The translations under genes were made by a program, and so were the position numbers. Shown here piece by piece: positions 11,827 to 22,467 of a stretch of 64,000 nt of DNA (position 1 is its first letter; each line of letters begins with the position of its first letter). A model generated the notes under the pieces. The model did not search any database, had not been told where the DNA came from, and saw nothing but the letters and a program-made list of their open reading frames with translations. The stretch is from Bactrocera neohumeralis. Lineage: Eukaryota > Arthropoda > Insecta > Diptera > Tephritidae. Where the stretch lies: positions 48,740,264 to 48,804,263 of the forward strand of contig NC_065923.1 in the NCBI RefSeq assembly GCF_024586455.1. Reading direction: 5' to 3'.

Positions 11827-12633
11827 CTAAAAAACTCCATAAGACAAAGCTTAGTACCCATAAAATCGTTTTGTTCCAAGGGACTAAAAATTGTACAAAC
11901 AGTATTCTAAGTATAAGGTATCATTCTTCCAAGTCTTTTCTTAGTCTGTAAATTTTTCCTGTTAACATATATTTAATATCGTTAATTCCATTTTTTTCCT
12001 AGCGGTTATCTCATCCCAGCTTGGGTGGTAGGGGTCAGGTTGATTATCATCGAAGCCATGTAACAGAAAACGTACCGTTTCAACGCATTCGAATCATAGG
12101 AAAAGGGGTGTTAGATGAGTGGAATTCATTAAACATGACAGAGGTGGTCAGACTCATGCGGGAAAGCACTAAAAATAGGAGAACACATTTTTCTTAACAT
12201 ATTAGAAATTGGTGCTAAAAAATTATATTGCAATTATTTCAATGGTATCAATCGAAAGTGTGTAGTTACTTTTATTTGTTCGAGTTTTTAAATGGGGCGG
12301 CAATAGTTGCTCCGATTAATGAACACTTTGGAAAATAAAGATACAATAGCAATGGCCACTTCGGGTTTTAAAAGCTCAATGTCAGCTACAAAAACAAAAG
12401 CTTAACGAAAGTGCGAGGAGAGAAACACAAACTCACAAAGAATCGAAAACATACTTATACACTTGAGGGTAAGTATGTTTGCCATATGCAGATAAGTTTT
12501 GTTATAATATACGCACATTTGCATACATATGTATGGATGTATATGAAAAAGAAAACGGAAAATCTCGCGTCATAATAGATACTTTACACAAAAAGGGGAA
12601 ACTTCATATAATGCCGCTGCGAAAGTAATAAAA
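11827..12633. other. AT-rich intergenic sequence
   Basis: No gene or recognised element beyond A/T-rich and microsatellite-like tracts. Confidence 0.4.
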
Positions 12634-15525
12634 AGCAAGTAAGGAAAGACTATGTTCGGATGTAACCCAATATTTTTTTTATTCTTGCAACTAAAGCCCA
12701 GGAAATTCCTTCAGGTGCTGAATTAAAAAATGGTGCGAAAGAACTCAATATTCATTATTTGAAGAAATTGTGTTGTGTATATTCGTGACTTATAGTAAAG
12801 ACCATTAACTTTGACTTAATTTTATTGCTATATTTTAGTTCGAGTCAGCTAAGATTATATAAAAAATATATTCATTTGAGATTGTGATATTAACTCGGCC
12901 GAAGAGGCTAAATTTAATATACTATACATAAATATTGAGCGTACTTTGTGATAGATTAAAGCCCACCGTCTACAAACTGATTGGTGGATTCAGTGTGACT
13001 TTAAGCCTGAAAAATCAACAACTGACGAGATATTCACCATACGCCAAGTCTTGGAAAAGACCCGTGAAGAGTATCGACAGACACCACCTCTTCGTCGATT
13101 TCAAAGCTACTTCTGACAGCACGAAAAGGGACTACTTCTTTTCCGCTATGTCTGCATTTGGTATCATCGCAAAACCAATACGGCTGTGTAAACTGACGTT
13201 GAGCAATACCAAAAGCTCTGTCAGGATCGGGAAGAACCTCTCCGAGCCGTTCGATACCAAACAAGGTTTCAGACAAGGCGACTCCCTATCGTGCGACTTT
13301 TTCAATCTACTCCTGGAGAAAATAATTCAAGCTGCAGAACTGAATAGAGAATGTACAATATTCTATAAGAGTGTACAGCTGCTTGTGTACGCCGATGATA
13401 TTGATATCATTGGCCTTAACAACCGCGCCGTTAGTTCCACTTTCTTCAACTAACAAACAAATTCTACAAATCACTCACCCCGTCCTGCTATATGGTGCAG
13501 AAACATGGACGATGACAACATCTGATGAGTATGTAGGTGTTACGAGTTTTCGAGAGAAAGTTTCTACGGAAGATTTATGGTCCTTTGCGAATTCGAAACG
13601 GTGAATACCGCAGTCGATGGAACGATACAAGTTATACGACGACATTGACATAGTTCAGCGAATTAAAAGACAACTGGCTAGGCCAACTCTGAAAGTATTC
13701 AACGCAGTACCCACCGGTGGAACAGAGGAAAAGGAAGACCTCCACTTCGTTGGAAAGGCCAGATGGAGAAGGACCTGGCTACATTTGGAATCTCCAATTG
13801 ACGCCAAACAGTGAAAAGGAAGAACGACTGATTCATTGTTGTAAACTCGGCTTTAACCTCATAAGCGGTGTCTACGTCAATAAAGAAAAATTAATAAAAA
13901 AACTTGTCCATTTTGTTTCATTAAAATTTCATAAATTTTGACCAACATAAACGTTTAATTAATTTTGACATTGCTCAGTTATACACGATAATATCGTTTG
14001 AAGTAGTTTTATATATAAATAATACTCACTAACCGATATATTCAACATTAAACTTGCTGGAATAATGAAAATCATTATAAGTAGTATATGGGAGTTGGAG
14101 TCCATACCATCAACTCGATTTTATCTATTTTTGCCAATACCACATATTACGGATATTAACATGCCACATACTAATAAAATGTTTCAAAAGTTTCATTAAG
14201 ATGTCTCACCTACAATAGCGAATCACATGGAGTTAAGTTAGCCAGATTTTCAAAAATCCTGATATTAGTTATATGAGGGATAGATCAAGTTTTTGTGTGA
14301 TTTTATCGCTTTTAGAAACATGCTCTTCCATTTTCATTGAGATAACTCACATATTGGCTATATATGCGGTGACTTTATACCTGAAGTTCGATAGTCTTTA
14401 TATTAGGTATATGGAGGCTAAAAGAAGTATTGACCCAATTCTACCCATATTAAACACAACCACATACTATTATCAGAAAGGGATTCTCTCTGCTTTTAAA
14501 TTATATAACTCAGGAATTCGCGTTCAAAAGTCAACCATAAGTACTGGTGTCAACATATTCGGTACTTAGAGGCTTAAAAGTACCCAAAAGGGGCGGTGCC
14601 ACGCTCATCGAACGGTTCCTTTAAAGCCCTCTCATCATAAAATTTAGTGTCTCAGGCGTATTTAGTTAGTGACTTATCGCACTTTTAGTAGTTTTGAACG
14701 GCACAGTTGGCTCGTGGGCGGGGTTATCATTCGATTTCATTCATTATTACACTGTAGATAAGAGTGCTTACAAGAATTGTCTCAAAGCGAATTTGGCTAA
14801 TGTAGCTTTAGTAATATAATGTATTGACATTAAACCTAATAAAGGGCAGGGCCACGTCCACTTTTTAAACAATTTTGGCCACAGGTGTCCTTTACTCTCC
14901 AATGCAAAATTACAGTTCTAATAAGAAAACTACAAACATACCTATTCGGCCGCCAAAAATGCTGCCACAACGGTGGCACGAACGGTGAGAAGAAGCTACT
15001 TATGTTACAGGGGTATGCAGCCCTAGCTAGTACATAATTGTGTGGAGTGAATGGAAGTTGTACACTCCACAATGGACAAATATGCATAAATAAATTTGAA
15101 ACAAAGAGCGAAAGAAATGGGTGTTCGAAGTGATTACTATTTTCTACAGGACAACGACCCGAAGCCACTGACGCATTTACTTATTAAGTTATCACACGTT
15201 TAATAGTTCCAACTTAACGGTTATTATATTTGAGAGGGGTGGTGGTTTTCATCTAATTTCACCTATTTTCACTCTGCGCTTGGAAGACTTTAGTTGAAAT
15301 AGACTAATTTATTAAAGCTAATATTTAAAAGAGTCTTGAACCACAGATGCAAATTTATCCCTCTTCCCGAAGCCCTGTACAAAGTTACAGCTTTCTATCT
15401 TAACTTGTGGATTAGTTATGGGACTTCATACGTTTTCGATTAACCGTATATTGATTTTGATTGATACAAACAACCGTTAGGTGAACCATACTATTGTACT
15501 CTGTCGCAACGTGTTGCCAGAGTAT
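12634..15525 (+). repeat. Interspersed repeat B, copy 1, split by RTE fragment
   Basis: Begins with an AGTAAGGAAAGACTATGTTC-type terminus and ends near AGAGTATAAC. The segments at 14085-14570 and beyond parallel 25525-25690 and 26250-26500 and also 28735-28860 (GGGAGTTGG..., CAACTCGATTTTATC, TTCATTGAGATAACTCA, CATATTCGGTACTTAG). Non-coding. It is interrupted by RTE sequence at about 12935-13890. Class unknown. Confidence 0.6.
12935..13890 (+). pseudogene. RTE-type LINE reverse transcriptase remnant
   Basis: The frame at 12935-13453 gives FVDFKATSDSTKRDYFFSAM, then [20 protein letters not shown] and the catalytic YADDIDIIGLN. It breaks off and resumes at about 13480 with HPVLLYGAETWTMTTSDE, and then with degraded C-terminal QRIK...VFNAVPTGG. 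A central part is deleted and frames shift repeatedly. Confidence 0.85.
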
Positions 15526-16076
15526 AACACCACATTTACAGGTATCTTTACATATCTGAATTTATTTGTGTTTTGTTGTGACTCCACATAATATTCATAT
15601 TGATGCCCCAGACTGGAAAATTTTATTTTCATCTCGGACATGCGTTTCGAAGAGTCACACCGTTCATAGAACATAAAAGTTGGTGGCACGTTTGTTGCAC
15701 TACAATTGCATTTGAAGCCGAAGTTTCATTTTCTACTGCTACTCTCATTCACGTCGGCTGGAGCTGACCGCAGCCACTTTTCTTTGCTGAAAGTATGTAC
15801 TTACTTAGACGCACATAGGTGCACATTTATGTTCGTGAATATATAGGACAATTTCCATCTGTTTGAAACTATGAGAAATAGAGCTTCACATTTAAAGCTA
15901 ATTTGAACAAACACGTGGACAATGTTGGAAGTTTGGCATTGTCAATGTGAATTATACTCAAATGAAAATATAAACATGGTAAACTCAATGCACCAGGTTA
16001 AGTTTTTATATTTCACTATTTCATCGACTCCACATGAGTGATATTTCCCCTAACGCAACACCCTCTATGAAATTGT
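15526..16076. other. Intergenic sequence without gene
   Basis: No sustained frame and no recognised element. Confidence 0.35.
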
Positions 16077-16736
16077 ATGAAAGTTGCAGAAAGTATTTAT
16101 TTCGACTTTTTAACCGAGCTGCGATTTTTTCCAGAGAAAACAGTCGCTAACCTGAAAGGAAATATTCGAAACGCGCGCTGGTCCCTTAGAACATTCATCA
16201 CCATTAGCTCCATAACCCGGTGCGGATATTCCCTTGCTGCAATTTATTTCTGCAATTATTTCTGTCTCTTGCTTCAGTTCGCCGGCATCGTAGTTCCAGT
16301 GCTTCAGGGCCCTAGTCCACATAATTATCATAACTTTTGGGTCATATTTGGGCTCAAGTTGTTTTCAGTAGCAAATCAATCACACCGATTTTCAAAAGTA
16401 TGTTCTGACTTGGAACTAAAAATTAGTTTAAAGAGTAGATATTTGATCTCAGCCTCCTTACTTACGCGCCAGACCCTTGCTCTACTTATTGGCTACCACT
16501 ATAGTACTGTTATTTCCCTACAGGGCATTTGCACATCTTTACCCACTTACAAGTACTACGTTATGTTGCAGCTGCCAGAGCATAAGCAACTGTTGCTGAA
16601 AATACGGCGCTTCAACGGCGTTAACGTCGGCGCTCACAACTCGCGACACGAGGCAGCATTTCACTCTATAAAATCGTATGCGCAACAAGTAGCGAAGCCA
16701 TTCTGCCTTTGCATTTCGAACCTTTCTTTTCGGTAG
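16077..16736 (+). CDS. Unrecognised 219-codon open frame, doubtful
   Basis: An ATG-initiated frame of 219 codons in otherwise stop-rich sequence. I recognise no family. It has a few hydrophobic stretches around residues 50-80 but no clear signal peptide, repeated motif or splice context. Two shorter frames are open on the opposite strand, suggesting a locally low stop density rather than selection. Its 3' end overlaps the core-promoter-like sequence at 16667. It is probably chance, but long for this window. Confidence 0.15.
   Translation: MKVAESIYFDFLTELRFFPEKTVANLKGNIRNARWSLRTFITISSITRCGYSLAAIYFCNYFCLLLQFAGIVVPVLQGPSPHNYHNFWVIFGLKLFSVANQSHRFSKVCSDLELKISLKSRYLISASLLTRQTLALLIGYHYSTVISLQGICTSLPTYKYYVMLQLPEHKQLLLKIRRFNGVNVGAHNSRHEAAFHSIKSYAQQVAKPFCLCISNLSFR
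16667..16700 (+). promoter_or_regulatory. Candidate TATA/Inr core promoter
   Basis: TATAAAA at 16667-16673 is followed by an initiator-like CCATTCT with its A at 16700, a spacing of 33 bases. The following 800 bases are less degenerate than the flanks and lack transposon motifs, as a 5' UTR exon might. The nearest plus-strand gene is the Kazal gene 5.5 kb downstream. The link is inference. Confidence 0.3.
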
Positions 16737-18255
16737 CAGTGATAAAGTCAAACGCGCGCGCGCACATCATATTTTATATTAGACAAATTTCCACATATAC
16801 AGTGAGTCCAACTGCACAGCTCTTTATTGTGAGTGTAATAGCAAATATATTGCGCTTAATGCAGTGTTTTTCAGTGAGACCTCAATTAAGCACACATTCC
16901 GTCTGCGTTTAACGGTGCAAGAATATACTAAAACCAGTGCATTTCTTGCTGTTTAAGATTTTGGTTCTGTGAAGTCTCTTTATTAACGTGAAACTAAGGT
17001 TGTGAATAATAATAACGGTATATGAATTAACTTTAGTCCAGTGAAAATTTTATTCTATCGGTATTAGAAGACAAATGCAATCGCTACATAACTGAACGTC
17101 TCAATGTACGTTATGTGTACATGCAATTTATACATATGTACATACAGAAGTAGATTTATGCTTTCATGTCTGAATTACAATTTCTCAAAGCATAAGCAAA
17201 TAGTGCAAATCAAAAGGTGTTAAATAAAAATAAAAAAAAAATAAGTGCTGTATGAATATCTGATCGTCACTCCCTACAACAACTAAGTATGTATGTACAA
17301 AAAGAAGAAATGTGAAAGATCAAGTTGCTGAAAGGCAGTGCCAATTGAAGTGCCTAGTGTGTGGCATGTCTGCTATTGAAGTAATTATTTAAACATTCAG
17401 TCCGTTGAAATGACAAAAAGAAGTGGAGCAGTCCGGCAAATAATCCAGTGTTGTTTGGATTTCAATTCAATAAGTGCGAGACGTCAATTCAACTCACTGC
17501 TCCAGGCACAACAACCTAAACTTTCATGAATTAGAATACAAATATATTAAAAATGGACAATTATACACACCTTTGTATACTTAAGAAGTGTTTGCAATTT
17601 GTAACCAATAGTTAATTTGGGTAATCCAAAATTATCGGAAACGATTTTCCTAAATAGGTCGCCTCTCGAATGCAAGTTGTCATTTTTTCAGATATTCAAG
17701 TGCTTTAGCTGAGCATAAGTGCCAAAAACTCATAGAACTCGAAGTATTTGCATAGATTAGCCTAAAGAGTAAACGGAAATAACGGCAACGTTTCACTTTT
17801 CTCATAAAACAACAATGATATGATTATACACACATACTACTAGAGGCAAAAATAATAAGACTTTTTAATTTCAATTTTGCGCTAAAAAATATTCGTCGAA
17901 ATATATTATTAGAGGTGTTGTCAATAGTAGATACAAATGTAGATACAAATTGCACTTGGCCACTCGTGCAGCACTCCTTCAATAAGTGACCTTTTGTTTC
18001 CTGACATAATTATTTAAAAAATATGTCTGCTTACACTGCAATTTATTATTGTTTATAAGTTCCTTCAACCCGATATCTTGCAACATTTAAGGTATTACAT
18101 GCGTTTCACGCCTATAAACAAAAAAATCATTGTCTTATTTAATTCTATAACATCTCTAGAATATTGCTATAAGTTCTCATGTTGATCCGAGTAATAGTTT
18201 TGGAGCTACAGCCTTGAAAAGTTGGGCGCTTTAGGTTCAGCTATACATAATGGAT
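16701..18255. other. Non-coding stretch, possible 5' exon then AT-rich sequence
   Basis: No ORF of note. 16701 to about 17540 lacks recognisable repeats and could be a transcribed leader. After 17540 the sequence is plain AT-rich. Confidence 0.3.
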
Positions 18256-18610
18256 TGTCAAAAAAGTCTTGCGGTATTTTTATTGATTTTTTTTTATTGA
18301 AATTGAAATGAATTTTTGATGACTCATGCCCAGCTCTTGACCGACGGCTGCTACTATGCGGTCTCTTTCGACCAATTTTATCGCAATTTTCGACGACAGG
18401 CCTTCCGGAGCGTGGCGCATCTTCGACCACCTCTACACCAGAACAAAAACGTTAAAACCATCGTTGTGCGGTGGAAATGGAAACTGTATCGGGTCCATAA
18501 ACTGCACAAATTTTATTGGCGGCTTGAGATGCATTTTTGCCTTTATCGTAGTAGTACTGTAAAATATGCCGTATTTTCTCTTTATTTTGCTCCATTATTA
18601 TGTACTATAT
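18256..18610 (-). pseudogene. Mariner transposase N-terminal fragment
   Basis: The minus strand reads, across a frame break, a start-like MEQNKEKI region (degraded) and then VVEDAPRSGRPVVENCDKIG, typical of the HTH/linker region of mariner transposases. The left edge contains TTGTCAAAAAAGTCTTGCGG, which also ends the related fragment at 37343-37706 and is probably the element's terminal repeat. The catalytic domain is absent. Confidence 0.8.
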
Positions 18611-19029
18611 GTATATCACATGCAGACACTTAAGAATTTAAATGCGTTTTTCTCGAAACTATGTTTTCAAAGTCGGTTGGCAAGATTTCTCGCAATCTAC
18701 CCAACCGATCTTAATGAAATTTTACACAGGTCTTCGAGAGATTTTTTCCAAAAACGCATTTTTTTCGAGTAAAATCGTTTGCAAAAAATACAATTTTAAC
18801 TTTTATATTTTTCTTTGAAAAATTGTCAAAAAAAAAAATGTAGAATAATAAAAAATTTTAATAAAATATTTAATTTTTTGAAATATGAAAAAATTATTGA
18901 AAATATACCGTTTTATGCTCGGCGAACCCATGTAACTCCTTAAGTTTAGCTAATCAACAAAATGTTTTTATTTTAATTATAAATGAGTGAAACCCCTGAG
19001 GATCCCTGTACATATTGATAGTTCATACT
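18611..19029. other. AT-rich sequence without gene
   Basis: A/T-rich, with long A and T runs and no recognised element. Confidence 0.35.
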
Positions 19030-19850
19030 CGATTAGATTAGATTATATAAATAAGTGAGGATTGCACCACGACCTAGGGTCTATTGTGCCCTCTCCCAAG
19101 TCACAACATCTCAACTAGCCCCAGCAAATTGATAAATTCATGTATACTGCCAGGTGATATTGAGGCCATGTGATCCCTATTTGGAAACATGGATCCAAGG
19201 GCCTTTATGCTGCGCCTACAGACTGCTGTGCAGTCAATTATCAAGTGTCGCAGAACCGACTATTCGGACAAGAAGCTAGACCCTTGTTATAATAGTGCTT
19301 CTTGAGCTTACAATGGCCAGTGCAGAAGGCGACAAGTAGCCTGAGTCTTTTCCTTTTGAGATTTATTACATATTTAAACCTTGTACAGTTGTAACCAACC
19401 ATTAGCAACTTGGCATGATGCATGTCTAGGAGTTGTTATCAATACTTCTCCCTACCTACTGCTTCATACTTGTGGAGCAGCTTCCTAATGGTATGGGGAC
19501 CAACCGCAATGAAAGGCTCATCAGCCAGTTCATTCCCGACTATACCTTTGTGAGATGGTATCCAAACTTTGTGACCTGGCACCCAAATAAGTTGCACTTG
19601 GTTACTGAGCGATCTGATGGACTGTTCAGTCGTTTTATACACTCATGCACCGGATCGCTTTGAGTGCCGCTTGATAATCGCTTAGTATATACAACTATAC
19701 GTTCATTGCGATAGTTGCGTTGGATGTTTATCTCTACGCATCGACTTATAATAAAGACCTGTGCTTGGAATATGCTCGGAAAACTACCGATAGGTATGGA
19801 GAGCCTAGAGCGTGGTCCTGCGACCCCTGCGCCAATTCCCTCCGACATTT
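19030..19850 (-). pseudogene. LINE (jockey-type) RNase H remnant
   Basis: Minus-strand frames read PIGSFPSIFQAQVFIISRCV, EINIQRNYRNERIVVYT, SDPVHECIKRLNSPSDR, VQLIWVPGHK, GIVGNELADEPFIAVGPHTI and a zinc-knuckle-like tail (GHCKLKKH...CPNSRFC). This is an RNase H domain followed by the C-terminal Cys-rich end of a jockey-type non-LTR retrotransposon. Frameshifts separate the pieces. Confidence 0.85.
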
Positions 19851-21429
19851 TCGAGCCGTTGTTGTACCACTAGATTGTACTTTACATCAGAAATTTTACA
19901 CGCTGAATTGTCTTAATTCCGAGCAAAGAAGGGAATATCAATTTTTTCAGCAATATCACTTCTTTTGTATACAATATGTCCGCTATATACATATGTATTT
20001 ATTTACAGTTCTTTATTGCCATAAGTTGATAAATTATTTATTTCGTAATTTAACACAAATAGTATCAGCTTTTATTTTTTTATTGCGCAAGATTCGGCAA
20101 GTATACCACGATGTGCTTTGACATTCTATCATACTTCGGTATATAGTACCTCACGAAATAAATGGTGAAAACTTCACTTAAAAAGAAGAATGTTTTTGAA
20201 TCTCTCTATTATATTACATACGGCATATAGCTTATGCATGGGTTGTGTATATACATACATACATACATGCATGTGTAAGTACATATGTAGCAGAAAGCTT
20301 CTCTGCTCTTGTTGAGGGTACTTATTCTCTAATTGTGTCGCTTGTGCCGCAAACTCAAGCCAGAGGAACATTATGCGCCGACTTAAAGAGTCGCCGTTCT
20401 TCATTCATTCTTTTGCACTTTTAAGAGCAAACAATGGCAAATGAATCATTCAGCACAAATTATGTGCAGTAACGATTTTCCGTTCGAAGGTAACAAAATT
20501 ACGGTAACCAACAAGCGATTATTATCCACATGCAACATAAATGTATGCACATTCCTCTATATACATACATACATACATACATATGTATGTAACTCTTTAC
20601 ATATGTATGTATGTATGTATAAAGTTGAGTAAGCGCACAATACATTGTTTGTGTTTAAATAAAAGGAAAAGTACAGCAAAATCTAATGCGAAGATTCTTG
20701 ATACAAATCGTGACAATATTCAAAATCACATTCACACAAAATACATCTGTATATAAATGATAACACTGTACAAAAAAATCTCTGGTATGAACCAATCTTT
20801 TCAAATAAAGAACCGATGAGATTTTGCAAATTTATGCGTTTTTTTTTTTAAAAAGTTATCAAGCTCTTATTGAACAAAAAAATCTAATTTTAACGATGAG
20901 ATTTTTTTTTCGAATTAAAGTAAAAAAATTCAGTAATTTCTACATTTTTCGATATAGAAATATTTGCCTTCGAAGTTCGAAATTTAGCTTATTGGTAACA
21001 TCCTTAATAATTATAATATGTTAGTTAAAAAATAAGTTAAATATAGACATCTTCCTTGTTTCTTACTTCAATGGGGTATAATAATAATCTTCTGTCAGGC
21101 TTTTATAAAATTTTGATTTTCTTCGGAGATCCAACTTTGGTCGTTTTTAGCATCTGTCATATACTTAGGTTAGGAGTTTGGTTAGGTTTGATGGTTAATC
21201 CAGAGATCGCACTACTGTATACAGTTCTTTGTGAAGCCATTAAAATAGAACTCCTGTGATTCGAACATGTAAAGTACCTAAGAGAGCATTAAAAATTTGT
21301 TCAAAAGTTTAATTTTTATTCCCACTGCAACGGTGAGATATCAGAAAATCCCGCAAATGTGAAGAGGGAAGTGCTGAGATGTTTCTATCTCGTCTTCTTC
21401 CATACAACTTCTGAAGCTGGCGACCGATA
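19851..21429. other. Intergenic AT-rich sequence with CATA microsatellites
   Basis: No gene or identifiable mobile element apart from the CATA/TATG tract annotated separately. Poly-T runs occur near 20830 and 20900. Confidence 0.4.
20561..20620. repeat. CATA/TATG microsatellite (imperfect palindrome)
   Basis: An (ATAC)n block followed about 20 bases later by a (TATG)n block, so the two halves are inverse complements that could pair. Confidence 0.85.
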
Positions 21430-21800
21430 AGATCCCAACATTATATTATATACCATTAGGTCAATGGCCTGTTTGAATTTCCAGAACTGAGGCTAGCCTT
21501 ACTGAGGGAAAAGAAGTTACTGGATCTCTTGCGATTAATGATCAATCTTGGGCCAAAAGAATCTTGCGACAGGACGCACCATTCTACTTGCCAGCCCATC
21601 AGCTTTATAGTTGTTTGCGATTCCGCTGTGGCTTGGCATCCATACTAGTCTCATCACAAAGTGACTCGATGCTACTCATAACGAGGTTAGACATTTCTTA
21701 ACCAGCGCTAAATGCATGGTTAGTGAGCTCGAGGCTAGTAACGCCGCCCTGTCATAGTCACTTCACTGGGGAAGGTTGAACTCCGAAACAGTAAATCTAC
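21430..21800 (-). pseudogene. LINE RNase H fragment
   Basis: The minus strand encodes RLVWMPSHSGIANNYKADGL, matching the WVPGHxGIxGNExAD block of non-LTR retrotransposon RNase H domains, followed by stop-riddled sequence. Only a fragment remains. Confidence 0.65.
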
Positions 21801-22262
21801 TGCTACCTTATTAACAGCAATGTCATACACACAAGTCTAAAGAGAAACTATTATACAAACTTGTAATCCTTGAAAAAGAAAGAAAGAAATCTTTGTAAAT
21901 TTTTGCCACACCGTGTCATTATAACGGAAAACAAAAAAACGTTTCGAAATCTCATTTTACCGCACATGTGTGTGTACACGCCCATTATTGGTAATACAAT
22001 CAAAATACTGCCACTGTAAATGCTTCTAGCTTACTTGACTTGTGAAGATACGATTAAAGCAAAAGTTTTTGTTGTCGCCGGAACTTCTGCTGCTCTTTGA
22101 TTGTTGCAAACGAGCGAAAGCGTTACGAACAAAAGAAAGGTAAAAATTGTAAATCAAAGGTTAAGCAAACTGCCCATAATCACACAAAAAGCTTACACAT
22201 ATACACACACACATCAGAGATTCAAACTGAAAGTATACAACAAACAGTGAATTGTAGTGAAA

Positions 22263-22467
22263 ATGCTGCGCAAGCTAGCCATTAAACGGCAACAAGCCAG
22301 AAACACGCAGCCGCCGCCCCCTACAATAACCGCTCCGGTCCGCTATCAACGCCGCCGACAACAACAGATGTTCCACGCGACTGCAGCAACATCGCCTATG
22401 CTGCAACGGTTACTGTTATCTATGCTGCTGCTTTTGCTGACGCTTAGCCAGAGCGAAAACACAGTTG
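22263..22467 (+). CDS. Kazal gene exon 1 (start and signal sequence)
   Basis: First ATG at 22263 and donor GTAAGT after 22467. It encodes a basic leader and then [20 protein letters not shown]. About 150 bases upstream look like an A-rich 5' UTR, with no fixed start site. Confidence 0.75.

Noticed and set aside
13034..13276. 80-codon minus-strand frame inside the RTE fragment
   Set aside because: Shadow of the reverse-transcriptase frame on the plus strand.
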